A stretch of DNA of 64,000 bases from Sulfurimonas sp. HSL3-7 (GCF_039645985.1 NZ_CP147919.1:310001-374000); one strand, 5' to 3'; positions 1 to 9,960 are shown, counted from the stretch's first letter. Numbers and translations: made by a program. Notes: generated by a model not told the origin, from the letters alone.

Positions 1-16
1 AGGAAATAAACCGTTA

Positions 17-35
17 TTGATTAAAAATTAATCAA
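17..35. promoter_or_regulatory. Perfect inverted repeat upstream of the porin gene
   Basis: TTGATTAA and TTAATCAA face each other across an AAA spacer, about 65 bases before the porin start. A palindrome of this size in an AT-rich upstream region could be a regulator binding site for the porin. It could also be the tail of a terminator belonging to a gene left of the window. Only the symmetry is observed; the role is inferred. Confidence 0.35.
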
Positions 36-100
36 ACATTGGTGTTTTAAATGGTCTTGTTATCATATACTTTTTCTACATCTAAATCACGGAGAGTTAT

Positions 101-1339
101 ATGAAATTAATTAAAATAAGTTTGTTGGCGGCAACGCTGGTTGCATCGAGCGCTTTCGCTATTGATAATGTAAAAGTATCGGGTAATGCTATGTTGTTTT
201 ACGGAACTAATGATGGTTTCGACACAGGTTTTAATTCGGATAAAGACGCATCATTGTTCGGTAAAGATTACTCTTGGGGTCAAACATCGTTAGGTCTTGG
301 CGTAACCGCTGATCTAACAGAAGGTGTCTCTTCGGGCGTACACCTAACGGCTATTTCGGCAATGGGTCTTACCAATATTGTCAGCGGCGTCTTTGAAGGC
401 GGGCTGACTGATGAATATTGGTTTGATGAAGCATGGCTTGCCGGTACATACGGTAAAACAACGGCTAAAGTCGGTCGTATGACGTTAGATACACCACTTG
501 CGTTTACGGAAACATGGTCAGTCGCTTACAATACATTTGAAGCCGGTGTACTTATTAATGAAGATATTCCTGATACCACACTAGTCGCTGCTTATATCGG
601 TGAAAGTAATAACGGTAATGCAATGGGTCAGTGGGGTACTGGTCAATATGCGGGTGTGACTGCAGATTGGGACGGAAGCCAAAACACGACTTTCGGTCTG
701 GTAAACGGCGGTAAAGGTGCCTATACAATCGGTGCTGTGAACAACTCATGGACACCGTTGACAGTACAAGGCTGGTTCTATAACCTGCCGTCAGCTGCGA
801 CTGCATACTGGGTTCAAGGAGACTTGGCGTTGGATATGGGTCTGTCTGTAGGTGCACAGGTAGCGGGTATCGATGCAAATGTAGCAACAGGCGATTCGAG
901 CAATATTGCCTATGCAGGAAAAGTCGGATATGAAATGAAAGATACGTTTGCAGTTTCTGTGGCTGGTTCACAAATCGGTGAAAATGATAATGGTATCGGT
1001 GCCGGTTTCAACGTTTTCGGTGCACAGTCAAAACTCTATACTGAAGCTTGGTGGAACTTCACTTATGTGGCTCGCCCTGATACAACAACGGTCAACGTGA
1101 CGGCTACAACGCCTGAAGAGTTGACATATGTCGCATTGGGTGTTTACGCTACACAGGCTACTGTCGGTGATAACGGTGGGGCTGCAACAGAAGTGGATAT
1201 GAGTGAGGTTACGTTGGAAGTGGCGAAATCATTTGGTCCGCTGGATGCAGGTCTCTACTATATCTTTACAGATGCAGAAGATCAAAATAACGGTGACGCA
1301 TACGGTTCAGCGCAAGTTTACCTTACTTACAACTTCTAA
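101..1339 (+). CDS. Outer-membrane porin
   Basis: This 412-residue protein is very probably a beta-barrel porin for small solutes. It begins with a classic Sec signal peptide (Lys-rich start, hydrophobic stretch, cleavage after Ala-Phe-Ala at about residue 20). The mature part is rich in alternating aromatic and polar residues and Gly, and it ends in a terminal Phe (YLTYNF), the signature recognised by the barrel assembly machinery. Length fits trimeric porins of Campylobacterota. A strong ribosome-binding site (GGAGAG) lies before the ATG, and a GC-rich hairpin follows the stop, so it looks like a single-gene unit. Its substrate specificity cannot be read from the sequence. Confidence 0.85.
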   Translation: MKLIKISLLAATLVASSAFAIDNVKVSGNAMLFYGTNDGFDTGFNSDKDASLFGKDYSWGQTSLGLGVTADLTEGVSSGVHLTAISAMGLTNIVSGVFEGGLTDEYWFDEAWLAGTYGKTTAKVGRMTLDTPLAFTETWSVAYNTFEAGVLINEDIPDTTLVAAYIGESNNGNAMGQWGTGQYAGVTADWDGSQNTTFGLVNGGKGAYTIGAVNNSWTPLTVQGWFYNLPSAATAYWVQGDLALDMGLSVGAQVAGIDANVATGDSSNIAYAGKVGYEMKDTFAVSVAGSQIGENDNGIGAGFNVFGAQSKLYTEAWWNFTYVARPDTTTVNVTATTPEELTYVALGVYATQATVGDNGGAATEVDMSEVTLEVAKSFGPLDAGLYYIFTDAEDQNNGDAYGSAQVYLTYNF

Positions 1340-1354
1340 TCTATCGAAGTTTTT

Positions 1355-1372
1355 ATCCGCCTTCGGGCGGAT
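1355..1372 (+). terminator. Hairpin after the porin gene
   Basis: ATCCGCC and GGCGGAT pair perfectly around a TTCG tetraloop 16 bases after the porin stop codon. The following bases are pyrimidine-rich but hold no clean T run, so this is a transcript-end stabilising hairpin or a weak intrinsic terminator. Confidence 0.6.
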
Positions 1373-1510
1373 CATCCTCCCCTTTACTGTTTCACTGTAC
1401 AGATAATTTATAGTTTATTGTCACTATTTACTTGTTGCGGCATCATTTAGCTCTCATAGGTATACCTTTATCTTAGTGGTATCAGAGTCTTCGGTGATCG
1501 TTTGTTCAAG

Positions 1511-2608
1511 TCAAAAGTGTTCATCCTCGTGAGATTCTTCTTCGCCTTCGGTTAAAGCCCAGATGCTAAATGGGATCATCTCTACCGGTACAAAAGGGTG
1601 CTGAAGCGTCGACTCGTTACTCATCGTGACAACTTCGACTTTTTTGATGCCGTTGGTAATGATAAAGGCCTCGATCTTCTCGATCTGTTTGAAGAGCGCT
1701 TCCCGGTTTCCAAAAGGCATACAGAGCACGATACGGTCCTGTGCAGGAATATAAAAGTCGATTCCTTCATCGTAGTAGAGGGTGAACTCTTTTTTGAACA
1801 TCTCCAAAAAGACCATGTTCTCGAAGAGACGGCCGAAATGTTTCTGGGTGCTGAGCGCATTTTTGACAGAGGTGTCACAATGGTAGAGCTTTTTGACGGC
1901 GCGCGGATGGTCGAATTTACCCAACAGATGGATATAGCCCTGACGAGCAAGGGTGTCGACGTTCTTGTAGAGCATGTCTTTGGAGATCTTGCGTGAAGAC
2001 TTGAGCCGCTCGTAGAGCATATAGGCAGAGACCTTCTGCGTAACAAGGCTGCAGCTCAGAAGCATGATATCAAAACCGGTAGGGGTAAGTGCATACTGCA
2101 AACTTCTCTGGATATGCCGGATACGCTCTTCGGAAGGAATGCGGTGCATAGCCGGAAATCCACCGAGCTGGAAAAAGTGGTTGAGCGCGCTTTCGTCGTA
2201 ACGCGGCTCAAAAGCAAGAAAACCCTCATACTCAAGCGGGTAGAGCCGTATGGTCAATAATTCATCATAGTCGTAATGATCAACAGAGGCGATGATGAGT
2301 TGTCGGATTTTGGGCAACGCGACGGCGTCATTATAGTTGTCCAGGGCAACGGTTGAGATATCGTTCTGGTTGCAAAAACGTGTCAGTGTGCTGTTAAGTG
2401 CCTCAAAATCGATCCTGAGATCATTGCAGTCTATATAGAGGTAGCTGCTTTTTTTACGCTGGAGCAAGGTGTGTTTGATAAGGGCGGATTTTCCCGACTG
2501 GCTGATACCGTTTATCTGGCAGGAACGGTCGTCTATCTGGTAGCGCCTCTCTATGTACTGCGGTGCGTGCAGGTCCTGTTTGTAAAACTCTTCGAGCAGA
2601 ATCTCCAA
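1511..2608 (-). CDS. AAA-type ATP-binding protein (AAA_14/DUF4143-like)
   Basis: A 365-residue cytoplasmic protein with a P-loop near the N terminus (GISQSGKS, residues 34-41) and a hydrophobic stretch ending in Asp about 20 residues later (YLYID) that fits Walker B. A later block, with LYPLEYEGFL followed by a Gly-Gly-Phe-Pro motif, matches the pattern of the AAA_14 plus DUF4143 proteins, a widespread family of ATPases with no agreed role. It is transcribed away from the ribosomal operon and shares the intergenic space with the rpsJ promoter. No partner gene is adjacent. Family assignment is from motif order; function unknown. Confidence 0.65.
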   Translation of the reverse strand: MEILLEEFYKQDLHAPQYIERRYQIDDRSCQINGISQSGKSALIKHTLLQRKKSSYLYIDCNDLRIDFEALNSTLTRFCNQNDISTVALDNYNDAVALPKIRQLIIASVDHYDYDELLTIRLYPLEYEGFLAFEPRYDESALNHFFQLGGFPAMHRIPSEERIRHIQRSLQYALTPTGFDIMLLSCSLVTQKVSAYMLYERLKSSRKISKDMLYKNVDTLARQGYIHLLGKFDHPRAVKKLYHCDTSVKNALSTQKHFGRLFENMVFLEMFKKEFTLYYDEGIDFYIPAQDRIVLCMPFGNREALFKQIEKIEAFIITNGIKKVEVVTMSNESTLQHPFVPVEMIPFSIWALTEGEEESHEDEHF

Positions 2609-2706
2609 ATGTGTCCTTCAAAATATAATTGATGCTACAGATTTTATCACTTCCTTCTAAAAAGGAAATAAATTCTGACATATTTCTTAAAATGGCTCCA
2701 AAACTC

Positions 2707-2735
2707 TTGAACTATTGTCGAGTAGTCGGTATAAT
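2707..2735 (+). promoter_or_regulatory. Sigma-70-type promoter of the S10/spc operon
   Basis: A -35 box TTGAAC (2707-2712) and a perfect -10 box TATAAT (2730-2735) are separated by 17 bases. They lie about 55 bases upstream of rpsJ. No other promoter this good is seen before any of the following ribosomal genes, most of which are separated by 0-12 bases, so it likely drives the whole cluster. Confidence 0.75.
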
Positions 2736-2790
2736 TCCGCTCCCTACAAATAGTCAGAGCAGTCTGACGAGTTCTTTATGAGGAAAAATT

Positions 2791-3102
2791 ATGGAAAAAA
2801 TTCGTTTGAAACTTAGAGCTTACGATCATCGTGTACTCGATCGTTCGGTTAGTTCTATCGTTGAAGCGGTAAAGCGTACAGGTGCGGAAATCCGCGGCCC
2901 GATCCCTTTGCCAACTAAGGTACGTAAGTACACTGTTCTTAAATCAGTACACGTCAACAAAGATTCACGTGAGCAATTTGAGATCCGTATGCACGCACGT
3001 CTAATCGACATCGTTTCTGCTACGCCGGAAACTGTTGATTCACTAATGAAACTAGATCTTGCACCGGAAGTGGACGTTGAAGTTCGCTCTATGGACAAGT
3101 AA
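2791..3102 (+). CDS. rpsJ: 30S ribosomal protein S10
   Basis: First gene of the operon; 103 residues, the normal size. S10 sits in the head of the small subunit and, in its free form, also partners NusB in transcription antitermination. The conserved [21 protein letters not shown] segment (about residues 39-58) is the S10 signature. The start is supported by a GAGGAAAAA ribosome-binding site. It stands behind the strong promoter at 2707-2735 and heads the order rpsJ-rplC-rplD-rplW-rplB. Confidence 0.98.
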   Translation: MEKIRLKLRAYDHRVLDRSVSSIVEAVKRTGAEIRGPIPLPTKVRKYTVLKSVHVNKDSREQFEIRMHARLIDIVSATPETVDSLMKLDLAPEVDVEVRSMDK

Positions 3103-3114
3103 GGAGCCTAAGAG

Positions 3115-3690
3115 ATGGAATATATTGTTGAAAAAATCGGTATGAGCCGTACAATTACTGTCCCTTCGACTTCAGTGACACTTCTTAAACTAAAAGAGGT
3201 GAAAGTGTGCGAAGTAAACGACGGTGTTGCAATCGTATCTTATAACGATGGTAAGAAGTCAAACAAAGCGATCGAAGGTCAGCAGAAGAAATACTCTCTT
3301 TCAGCTGAGTTCAACCGTTTCGCAACGATGAAAGTTGCAAACACTGAAGCGGGTGACCTTGATCTTTCTCCACTAGCCGAAGCAAAAATCGTCAAAGCCT
3401 CTTTCGAGACTAAAGGTCGCGGTTTTGCCGGTGTTGTAAAACGCTGGAACTTCGGTGGTGGTCCAGGCTCACACGGTCACCGTTTTCACCGTACAGGTGG
3501 TTCAATCGGTAATGCTGAGTGGCCAGGTCGCGTTATGAAAGGTCGTAAGATGTCAGGTCAATACGGTAACGAAAAAGTGACTGTAAAAAATGAGATCGTG
3601 TCTTTCGATGCTGAGAACGGCGTTATTGCACTTAAAGGTTCAATCCCAGGTGCTAACGGTTCTCTAGGACGTATAAAGGTAGTTAAATAA
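3115..3690 (+). CDS. rplC: 50S ribosomal protein L3
   Basis: 191 residues. L3 is a primary 23S rRNA binder whose central extension reaches towards the peptidyl transferase centre. The highly conserved Gly/His-rich extension ([19 protein letters not shown], about residues 119-137) is intact, including the Gln/Gly surroundings used for folding into rRNA. Its stop codon TAA shares its last base with the ATG of rplD, which indicates translational coupling. The protein is slightly shorter than enterobacterial L3, as usual in this phylum. Confidence 0.97.
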   Translation: MEYIVEKIGMSRTITVPSTSVTLLKLKEVKVCEVNDGVAIVSYNDGKKSNKAIEGQQKKYSLSAEFNRFATMKVANTEAGDLDLSPLAEAKIVKASFETKGRGFAGVVKRWNFGGGPGSHGHRFHRTGGSIGNAEWPGRVMKGRKMSGQYGNEKVTVKNEIVSFDAENGVIALKGSIPGANGSLGRIKVVK

Positions 3691-4304
3691 TGAGCGCTGT
3701 AGTTCTAAACGATAAATTTGAAAAAGCTTCTGAGCTAACGCTTCCGGAAAGCTTTTCGGGTATCAACCCACACAACCTTTACCTATATGTGAAATCGTAC
3801 CAAGCTGGTATACGTGCAAACACAGCCTCTACTAAGACACGTTCTGAAGTAAGCGGTGGTGGTAAGAAACCATGGGCTCAAAAGGGTCGTGGTGGTGCTC
3901 GTGCCGGTTCAACTCGTTCTCCTGTATGGGTTGGCGGTGGTCAGGTCTTCGGTCCGAAATCGAACCGTAACTATGACCTCAAAGTTAACAAAAAACAAAA
4001 AAAAGTTGCACTTAACTTTGCACTGAACGAACTTGCAAATGCTGGAAAGCTTTTCATCGTTGACAGTATCGAAGTGGCTTCTGGTAAAACAAAAGATGCA
4101 GCAGCGATCTTTAATAAACTTGAAGTACGTGATGCGCTATTCGTAAAAGAGTTGATTGACGAAAATACATTTATGGCATTCCGCAATCTTCAATCTTGTT
4201 ACCTAGTTGAAGGTAACGAACTAAATGCTTTCTTAGCAGCAACATACCGTTCAGTCGTTATCGAAAAAGCGGTTTGGGAGAAACTAGTGGAAGGGGCTAA
4301 ATAA
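3690..4304 (+). CDS. rplD: 50S ribosomal protein L4
   Basis: 204 residues. L4 lines the exit tunnel with a long basic loop, visible here as a Gly/Arg-rich run ([20 protein letters not shown], about residues 54-73). In Escherichia coli L4 also represses its own operon by acting on the leader. The leader here is only about 50 bases, with no obvious equivalent structure, so that control is doubtful. The gene overlaps both neighbours by one base (TAATG type junctions). Confidence 0.97.
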   Translation: MSAVVLNDKFEKASELTLPESFSGINPHNLYLYVKSYQAGIRANTASTKTRSEVSGGGKKPWAQKGRGGARAGSTRSPVWVGGGQVFGPKSNRNYDLKVNKKQKKVALNFALNELANAGKLFIVDSIEVASGKTKDAAAIFNKLEVRDALFVKELIDENTFMAFRNLQSCYLVEGNELNAFLAATYRSVVIEKAVWEKLVEGAK

Positions 4305-4585
4305 TGGCAGATATTACAGATATCAAGTCAATCTTGTATACAGAAAAGACCCTTGGTCTTCAGGAAGATGGTGTTGTCGTTGTACAGACATCTCCTCGTG
4401 TGACAAAAACTGGTCTTAAAGAGATCTTCCGTGAGTACTTCGGTATCGTGCCAGCACGTATCAACTCACTGAACCAATCTGGAAAAATTAAAAAATTTCG
4501 TGGTGTAACCGGTAAGCAGAACGACTTTAAAAAGTTTTATGTGAAGCTACCAGAAGGTGCACAGATCGAAAGTTTGGCGGTATAA
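4304..4585 (+). CDS. rplW: 50S ribosomal protein L23
   Basis: 93 residues, normal length. L23 lies at the tunnel exit and is the docking site for trigger factor and SRP. The N-terminal TEKTLGLQE and the [15 protein letters not shown] region (about residues 33-47) match the family. It starts on the last base of the rplD stop codon and ends one base before the rplB start, so the three genes are read as a tightly coupled block. Confidence 0.96.
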   Translation: MADITDIKSILYTEKTLGLQEDGVVVVQTSPRVTKTGLKEIFREYFGIVPARINSLNQSGKIKKFRGVTGKQNDFKKFYVKLPEGAQIESLAV

Positions 4586-4586
4586 G

Positions 4587-5432
4587 ATGGCAATGAAAAC
4601 ATACAGACCAATAACACCGAGTCGTCGTTTCTATACAAACATCGACAGCAGTGATATTACAGCGAAACCTTCAGTTCGCTCATTGTTGAAAAAACTTCCT
4701 GCACACGCCGGTCGTAACAACAATGGTCGTATCACTTCTCGTCACAAGCAAGCGGGTGCGAAAAAACTTTACCGTATCATCGATTTCAAACGTAACAAGT
4801 TTGGTATCCCTGGTACAGTATCGGCTATCGAGTACGATCCGTACCGTAACTGTCGTATTGCACTTGTTACCTATGCTGACGGTGAAAAACGTTACATCAT
4901 TCAACCGAAAGATCTAAAAGTCGGTGATGTTGTTCAATCAGCTGAAAGCGGTCTTGATATCAAGCCTGGTAACACAATGAAATTGAAAAACATCCCGGTT
5001 GGTACGGTTATTCACAACCTTGAGTTGAAACCTGGTAAAGGCGGACAGCTTGTTCGTTCAGCCGGCGGTTCAGCTCAGATCATGGGTCGTGACGGTAAAT
5101 ACGTTTCAGTGCGTCTTCCGTCATCTGAGATGCGTCTTGTCCTTGGTGAATGTCTTGCAACGATCGGTACTGTCGGTAACGAAGAGTTCGGTAACATCGT
5201 TTGGGCTAAAGCAGGCCGTTCACGTCACCGTGGTATCCGTCCACAGACACGTGGTTCTGCAATGAACCCTATCGATCACCCGCATGGTGGTGGTGAAGGT
5301 AAGACAAACTCTGGTCGTCATCCAGTTACTCCATGGGGTAAACCGACTAAGGGTGCGAAAACACGTCGTAAAAAAGCAAGTGATAAACTTATTATTACAC
5401 GTCGCAAACCAAATGCTAAAAGGGTAGGTTAA
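4587..5432 (+). CDS. rplB: 50S ribosomal protein L2
   Basis: 281 residues. L2 binds 23S rRNA at the subunit interface and is needed for peptidyl transferase activity. The hallmark [15 protein letters not shown] near the C terminus carries the conserved His. The start chosen is the ATG at 4587 ([12 protein letters not shown]). A longer in-frame reading from 4557 would run back into rplW and lacks a ribosome-binding site, so it was discarded. Confidence 0.97.
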   Translation: MAMKTYRPITPSRRFYTNIDSSDITAKPSVRSLLKKLPAHAGRNNNGRITSRHKQAGAKKLYRIIDFKRNKFGIPGTVSAIEYDPYRNCRIALVTYADGEKRYIIQPKDLKVGDVVQSAESGLDIKPGNTMKLKNIPVGTVIHNLELKPGKGGQLVRSAGGSAQIMGRDGKYVSVRLPSSEMRLVLGECLATIGTVGNEEFGNIVWAKAGRSRHRGIRPQTRGSAMNPIDHPHGGGEGKTNSGRHPVTPWGKPTKGAKTRRKKASDKLIITRRKPNAKRVG

Positions 5433-5434
5433 TT

Positions 5435-5713
5435 ATGGCTCGTTCAGTAAAAAAAGGTCCATTCGTAGACGACCACTTGATGAAAAAAGTGCTTGCAGCC
5501 AAAGAAGCTAAAAGCAACAAGCCAATCAAGACTTGGTCACGCCGTTCAATGGTTCTTCCAGAGATGATCGGCTTGACACTTAATGTTCACAACGGCCGTC
5601 AGTTTGTTCCTGTATACGTTACAGAGAACCACATCGGTTATAAACTTGGCGAATTCGCACCAACACGTACATTCAAGGGCCACAAAGGTTCTGTACAGAA
5701 GAAGGTAGGTTAA
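5435..5713 (+). CDS. rpsS: 30S ribosomal protein S19
   Basis: 92 residues. S19 is a head protein of the small subunit that contacts S13 and the decoding region. The family pattern [19 protein letters not shown] at the N terminus and [11 protein letters not shown]-like segment (here [16 protein letters not shown], about residues 69-84) are complete. It lies two bases after rplB and two bases before rplV. Confidence 0.97.
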   Translation: MARSVKKGPFVDDHLMKKVLAAKEAKSNKPIKTWSRRSMVLPEMIGLTLNVHNGRQFVPVYVTENHIGYKLGEFAPTRTFKGHKGSVQKKVG

Positions 5714-5715
5714 TC

Positions 5716-6033
5716 ATGGCTAGAGCACTATTGAAATTCATCCGTGTTTCACCGATCAAATCTCGTCTTGTTGCACGCGAAATCCAAGGTATGAACGCAG
5801 AAGAGGCTCTTGCAGCTTTGGAGTTCACACCAAACAAAGCGGCTAAGATCATCTATAAGGTACTTGCATCTGCAGTAGCGAATAGCGGTCTTGAAGCAGA
5901 AGATTGTGTTGTAAAATCTTGTCGTGTTGACAACGGTCCGGTACTTAAACGTTTCCGTCCACGTGCTCGTGGTATGGCATCGGGTATCCGCAAACCAACA
6001 GCACATATCTTAGTAGAAGTAGAGGGCAAATAA
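5716..6033 (+). CDS. rplV: 50S ribosomal protein L22
   Basis: 105 residues. L22 reaches into the exit tunnel with a beta hairpin; macrolide-resistance changes in other bacteria map to that loop. The hairpin is visible here as [25 protein letters not shown] (from about residue 75). No unusual insertion is present. It is placed between rpsS and rpsC with 2-base and 1-base gaps. Confidence 0.96.
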   Translation: MARALLKFIRVSPIKSRLVAREIQGMNAEEALAALEFTPNKAAKIIYKVLASAVANSGLEAEDCVVKSCRVDNGPVLKRFRPRARGMASGIRKPTAHILVEVEGK

Positions 6034-6034
6034 T

Positions 6035-6742
6035 ATGGGTCATAAAGTTAATCCTATTGGTCTTCGCCTAGGTATCAACCGTAACTGGGAATCTCGCTGG
6101 TATCCATCGTTTGACTCTGCTGCGGCTAACCTTGGCGAGGATTATAAAATCCGTACTTTCTTGAAGAAAGAGCTTTACTATGCTGGTGTTGCGAACATCA
6201 TCATCGAGCGTACTGCGAAGCGCCTTCGTGTCACTATCGTAGCAGCTCGTCCTGGTATCATCATCGGTAAAAAAGGTGCTGATATCGAGAAATTGAAAGT
6301 CAGTCTTCAAAAACTGATTGGTAAAGATATCTCTATCAATATCAAAGAAGAGAAAAAAGCAATGATCTCAGCACAACTTGTGGCTGAAAATGTTGCAACG
6401 CAACTTGAGCGTCGTATCGCGTTCCGCCGTGCGATGAAGAAAGTTATGCAAAATGCACAGCGTTCTGGTGCCAAAGGTATCAAGATCTCTGTTGCAGGTC
6501 GTCTTGGTGGTGCTGAGATGGCACGTACTGAGTGGTATCTTGAGGGACGTGTTCCTCTTCATACACTTCGTGCAAAAATCGATTACGGTTTCGCTGAAGC
6601 ACAGACTACATACGGAATCATCGGTATTAAAGTCTGGATCTTCAAAGGTGAGGTACTGACTAAAGGTATCCCTGCTGAAGCCAAAGAAGAAAAAACTGAG
6701 AAACGTGAACGTCGTCCACGTGCTCCGAGAAAGGCTGATTAA
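6035..6742 (+). CDS. rpsC: 30S ribosomal protein S3
   Basis: 235 residues. S3 shapes the mRNA entry channel. A KH domain is evident, with the GxxG loop as GKKG at about residues 78-81, followed by the C-terminal S3 domain. The tail (about residues 212-235) is very basic and charged (many Lys, Glu, Arg), as in other members of the phylum. It begins one base after rplV. Confidence 0.97.
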   Translation: MGHKVNPIGLRLGINRNWESRWYPSFDSAAANLGEDYKIRTFLKKELYYAGVANIIIERTAKRLRVTIVAARPGIIIGKKGADIEKLKVSLQKLIGKDISINIKEEKKAMISAQLVAENVATQLERRIAFRRAMKKVMQNAQRSGAKGIKISVAGRLGGAEMARTEWYLEGRVPLHTLRAKIDYGFAEAQTTYGIIGIKVWIFKGEVLTKGIPAEAKEEKTEKRERRPRAPRKAD

Positions 6743-6744
6743 TC

Positions 6745-7170
6745 ATGTTGATGCCTAAAAGAACAAAATACCGTAAGGTAATGAAAGGTCGTAACCGCGG
6801 TTACGCTCGTTCTGGTTATAAACTAGCGTTTGGCGATATCGCATTCAAAGCGGTAGAAGCAGGTCGTATCAACTCTCGTCAGATTGAATCGGCTCGTATC
6901 TCTGCGACTCGTCACATTAAACGTCAAGGTAAGATCTGGATCCGTGTATTTCCAGCTAAACCACTAACAGCCAAGCCTCTTGAAACTCGTATGGGTAAAG
7001 GTAAAGGTTCTGTTGATAAATGGGTTATGAATATCAAGCCAGGTCGTATTATTTTTGAAATGGGTGGTGTACCTGAAGAGTTGGCGCGTGAAGCACTGAC
7101 ACTTGCAATTCACAAACTACCGTTCAAATGTAAAATTATTACTGCGGAGATGAACAATGAAATATTCTGA
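6745..7170 (+). CDS. rplP: 50S ribosomal protein L16
   Basis: 141 residues. L16 helps organise the A site of the large subunit. The N-terminal [11 protein letters not shown] is the usual form in this phylum, which supports the start at 6745 over the internal ATG two codons later. The KGxVDKWV and [12 protein letters not shown] motifs are present. Its 3' end overlaps rpmC by 14 bases. Confidence 0.97.
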   Translation: MLMPKRTKYRKVMKGRNRGYARSGYKLAFGDIAFKAVEAGRINSRQIESARISATRHIKRQGKIWIRVFPAKPLTAKPLETRMGKGKGSVDKWVMNIKPGRIIFEMGGVPEELAREALTLAIHKLPFKCKIITAEMNNEIF

Positions 7171-7342
7171 TTTTGCTGATAAAAACGTTGCTGAACTTCA
7201 AGCGATGCTTAAAGAGAAGAAGACTGAGTTGTTCACTTTGAAGATCAAACAAAAAATGATGCAATTGACTAACACAAGCGAACTTCGTACTGTGAAAAAA
7301 GATATTGCTCGTATCAACACTGCTCTTGCAGCAGTGAAGTAA
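7157..7342 (+). CDS. rpmC: 50S ribosomal protein L29
   Basis: 61 residues, a small two-helix protein at the tunnel exit next to L23. The pattern [20 protein letters not shown] followed by [16 protein letters not shown] is typical. The start lies inside the end of rplP (14-base overlap), where the sequence GGAGATGAACA provides the ribosome-binding site, so L16 and L29 are probably coupled. Confidence 0.96.
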   Translation: MKYSDFADKNVAELQAMLKEKKTELFTLKIKQKMMQLTNTSELRTVKKDIARINTALAAVK

Positions 7343-7352
7343 GGAAAGCACT

Positions 7353-7598
7353 ATGAGTCAACGTGAAATTCAAGGTGTAGTAGTAAAGATCGCTGGTGAT
7401 AAGACAGCTTCTGTTTTGGTAGAGCGTCGTGTTATGCACCCACGTTACCACAAAGTTGTCAAGCGTTTTAAAAAGTATCTTATCCATGATGAGAAGAACA
7501 CTCTAAAAGAAGGTGACGTCGTCGTTGCTGTTGAGTGTCGTCCGCTTTCTAAAACGAAATCATACCGACTTAAAAACGTTGTTGTAGGAGCTGAGTAA
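7353..7598 (+). CDS. rpsQ: 30S ribosomal protein S17
   Basis: 81 residues, an OB-fold protein that binds 16S rRNA early in assembly. The segment [24 protein letters not shown] and the later [18 protein letters not shown] are diagnostic of S17. The stop codon overlaps the rplN start by one base. Confidence 0.97.
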   Translation: MSQREIQGVVVKIAGDKTASVLVERRVMHPRYHKVVKRFKKYLIHDEKNTLKEGDVVVAVECRPLSKTKSYRLKNVVVGAE

Positions 7599-7966
7599 TG
7601 ATCCAGAGTTTTACACGTTTAAAAGTTGCTGATAACACAGGTGCTAAAGAGATCATGTGTATCAAAGTTCTTGGCGGTTCTAAGCGTCGCTATGCAACTG
7701 TTGGTGACGTTATCGTAGCATCAGTCAAAAAAGCGATCCCGACAGGGAAAGTAAAAAAAGGTCAAGTTGTTAAAGCTGTTGTTGTTCGTACAAAAAAAGA
7801 GGTTCATCGTGAAAACGGTTCTCTTATCCGTTTCGATGACAATGCCGCAGTAATCCTTGATGCAAAAAGAGAGCCTATTGGTACTCGTATTTTCGGGCCT
7901 GTAAGTCGTGAAGTACGTTACGCTGGTTTCATGAAAATTGTATCACTAGCGCCGGAGGTTGTTTAA
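7598..7966 (+). CDS. rplN: 50S ribosomal protein L14
   Basis: 122 residues, the standard length. L14 sits at the subunit interface and is the binding site for the silencing factor RsfS. The family signature [21 protein letters not shown] (about residues 10-30) and [13 protein letters not shown] near the C terminus are intact. First gene of the classical spc block, but here it runs on from rpsQ with no separate promoter. Confidence 0.97.
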   Translation: MIQSFTRLKVADNTGAKEIMCIKVLGGSKRRYATVGDVIVASVKKAIPTGKVKKGQVVKAVVVRTKKEVHRENGSLIRFDDNAAVILDAKREPIGTRIFGPVSREVRYAGFMKIVSLAPEVV

Positions 7967-7968
7967 TT

Positions 7969-8199
7969 ATGGCAAAGTTTAATTTCAAAAAGGGTGATAC
8001 TGTTGAGATCATCGCTGGTGACGATAAAGGCACTAAAGCGACAGTTCTTGCAGTAATGCCAAAAAAAGGTAAGGTTATTGTTGAGGGTTGTAAAATCGCT
8101 AAGAAAACAGTTAAACCTACTGAAGAAAACCCTAAAGGCGGATTCATGAACAAAGAGATGCCGATAGATGTCTCTAATGTCCGCAAAGTGGAGGCGTAA
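7969..8199 (+). CDS. rplX: 50S ribosomal protein L24
   Basis: 76 residues, shorter than the roughly 104 of Escherichia coli L24 but normal for Campylobacterota. L24 is one of the two assembly-initiating proteins of the large subunit. A KOW motif is seen near the start ([23 protein letters not shown]). It lies between rplN and rplE with gaps of two and three bases. Confidence 0.96.
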   Translation: MAKFNFKKGDTVEIIAGDDKGTKATVLAVMPKKGKVIVEGCKIAKKTVKPTEENPKGGFMNKEMPIDVSNVRKVEA

Positions 8200-8202
8200 C
8201 CG

Positions 8203-8754
8203 ATGGCACGTTTAAAAGAAAAATATCTTGCTCTTAAGCCACAGCTTCAAGAGCAACTGGGCATCAAAAACCCTATGGAGATCCCAGCATTTGAAAAAAT
8301 CGTTATCTCTGTAGGTACCGGTTTTGCGATGAAAGATAACAAGCTTATCCAAAACATCCAAGACACGATCTCTGCGATTGCGGGTCAGCATGCATCGGTT
8401 GTCGAAGCGAAGAAATCGGTAGCGGGTTTCAAAGTACGTGAAGGTATGCCGGTAGGTGTTCGTGTAACACTTCGTGGCGCTAAAATGTACGAATTCCTTG
8501 ACCGTTTGGTTGCTATCGCGCTTCCACGTGTTAAAGACTTCCGTGGTGTACCTCGTAACGGTTTTGATGGTCGCGGTAACTACAACTTCGGTCTGGATGA
8601 GCAGTTGATCTTCCCTGAAGTTAATTACGATTCGATCATGCAGATCCACGGTATGAACATCACTGTTGTCACAACAACACAAAGTGATAAAGAAGCCTTT
8701 GCTCTTCTTGAAGCAATGGGTATGCCGTTCACTAAGGAGCGCACAAATGGCTAA
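8203..8754 (+). CDS. rplE: 50S ribosomal protein L5
   Basis: 183 residues. L5 forms part of the central protuberance and carries 5S rRNA into the ribosome. The pattern [28 protein letters not shown] (about residues 86-113) is characteristic. The last eight bases overlap the start of rpsN, which implies coupled translation of L5 and S14. Confidence 0.97.
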   Translation: MARLKEKYLALKPQLQEQLGIKNPMEIPAFEKIVISVGTGFAMKDNKLIQNIQDTISAIAGQHASVVEAKKSVAGFKVREGMPVGVRVTLRGAKMYEFLDRLVAIALPRVKDFRGVPRNGFDGRGNYNFGLDEQLIFPEVNYDSIMQIHGMNITVVTTTQSDKEAFALLEAMGMPFTKERTNG

Positions 8755-8932
8755 AAAATCAATGATCGCGAAAGCGAAACGCACACCTAAGTATGCGGTT
8801 CGCGCTTATACACGTTGCCAGATCTGTGGTCGTCCACACTCTGTCATTCGTGATTTCGGCATCTGCCGTGTTTGCTTTAGAAAAATGGCAAACGAAGGTC
8901 TAATCCCAGGTGTTAGAAAGTCTTCTTGGTAA
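8747..8932 (+). CDS. rpsN: 30S ribosomal protein S14, zinc-binding type
   Basis: 61 residues, the short zinc form of S14. The ligands are two CxxC pairs, C24/C27 and C40/C43 (CQIC and CRVC). The start is the ATG at 8747 ([14 protein letters not shown]). An open frame begins at 8666 but would read far back into rplE without a ribosome-binding site, whereas AAGGAG lies just before 8747. Overlaps rplE by eight bases. Confidence 0.97.
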   Translation: MAKKSMIAKAKRTPKYAVRAYTRCQICGRPHSVIRDFGICRVCFRKMANEGLIPGVRKSSW

Positions 8933-8986
8933 GCTTCGGCTTCCATGGAGAAACTCCTAACAGTAGCAAATACTGTGACAGTATTT
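8931..8986 (+). promoter_or_regulatory. Two hairpins between rpsN and rpsH, candidate S8 control site
   Basis: This 72-base gap is the longest inside the ribosomal cluster. It begins with AAGC-TTCG-GCTT, starting inside the rpsN stop codon. A second hairpin, AAATACTG and CAGTATTT around TGA (8968-8986), ends 18 bases before rpsH. In Escherichia coli S8 controls the spc operon by binding mRNA. A structured leader directly before the S8 gene could serve a similar purpose, but this is inference from position. Confidence 0.4.
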
Positions 8987-9004
8987 AGCAAATAAGGAAA
9001 AATA

Positions 9005-9400
9005 ATGGTAAATGATTTAATTTCGGATTCGTTGACACGTATTCGTAATGCGGCTATGCGTCGTCTTGATGTTACGACACTAATGCACTCAAAAAGTGTT
9101 GAAGCTGTTGTGGCTATTTTAGCTGACAAAGGCTACATCGACTCTTTCAACGTGGTTGAAAACGGCCCTAAAAAAAGCATCAACGTTGTGTTGAAGTATG
9201 ATGAAAACGGTAAGACTGTGATCAATGAGATGAAACGTGTTTCTAAACCTGGCCGTCGTGTGTACAAGCATGCTGCTGATATTAAACGTTTCAAAAACGG
9301 TTACGGTACGATCATCGTTTCAACATCTAAAGGCGTTCTCCCTAATGATAAAGCTTTCGAGCTTGGCATTGGCGGCGAAGTCATGTGTACAGTTTGGTAG
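9005..9400 (+). CDS. rpsH: 30S ribosomal protein S8
   Basis: 131 residues, normal. S8 binds the central domain of 16S rRNA. The N-terminal [16 protein letters not shown] and the C-terminal [11 protein letters not shown] (the latter with the conserved GGE) are complete. Preceded by a gap holding two hairpins and an AAGGAAAAA ribosome-binding site, unlike its tightly packed neighbours. Confidence 0.97.
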   Translation: MVNDLISDSLTRIRNAAMRRLDVTTLMHSKSVEAVVAILADKGYIDSFNVVENGPKKSINVVLKYDENGKTVINEMKRVSKPGRRVYKHAADIKRFKNGYGTIIVSTSKGVLPNDKAFELGIGGEVMCTVW

Positions 9401-9412
9401 GGGGTAGATAAT

Positions 9413-9949
9413 ATGTCACGTATTGGAAAAAATCCTGTTGAAGTACCGGCTGAAATTAAAGTTAGTGTTGATGGAGCGATCGTTACTTTCGTAAAAGGTA
9501 ACGTAACGCGTACGTTGGACACTAAAGGGAATGTAGCGATCGAACTAGACGGTCAGACACTTACATTCAAAAACCTTTCTGATTCTCGTGAGCACCGCGC
9601 ATTCTGGGGAACATACCGTTCACTGGCTGCAAACATTGTCAAGGGTCTTACAGAAGGTTTTACAAAACAACTTGAGATTAACGGTGTTGGTTACCGTGCT
9701 GCCGTTCAAGGTAAAGTACTTAACCTTCAACTGGGCCACTCGCATGATATCAACTATGATATTCCTGCCGGTCTAGATATCTCAGTTGAGAAAAACGTGA
9801 TCACGATCAAAGGTAGCGACAACCAGCAAATCGGTCAAGTTGCAGCTGAGATCCGTTCATTCCGTCCGCCAGAACCTTACAAAGGTAAAGGTGTGAAATA
9901 CATGGAAGAGACTATCGTGCGTAAAGCCGGTAAGACTGCTAAGAAATAA
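9413..9949 (+). CDS. rplF: 50S ribosomal protein L6
   Basis: 178 residues. L6 lies near the factor-binding centre and consists of two similar alpha/beta domains. The N-terminal [12 protein letters not shown] and the C-terminal signature [13 protein letters not shown] (about residues 151-163) identify it. It follows rpsH by 12 bases with GGGGGTAGA as ribosome-binding site. Confidence 0.97.
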   Translation: MSRIGKNPVEVPAEIKVSVDGAIVTFVKGNVTRTLDTKGNVAIELDGQTLTFKNLSDSREHRAFWGTYRSLAANIVKGLTEGFTKQLEINGVGYRAAVQGKVLNLQLGHSHDINYDIPAGLDISVEKNVITIKGSDNQQIGQVAAEIRSFRPPEPYKGKGVKYMEETIVRKAGKTAKK

Positions 9950-9960
9950 GGGGCGTTGAG

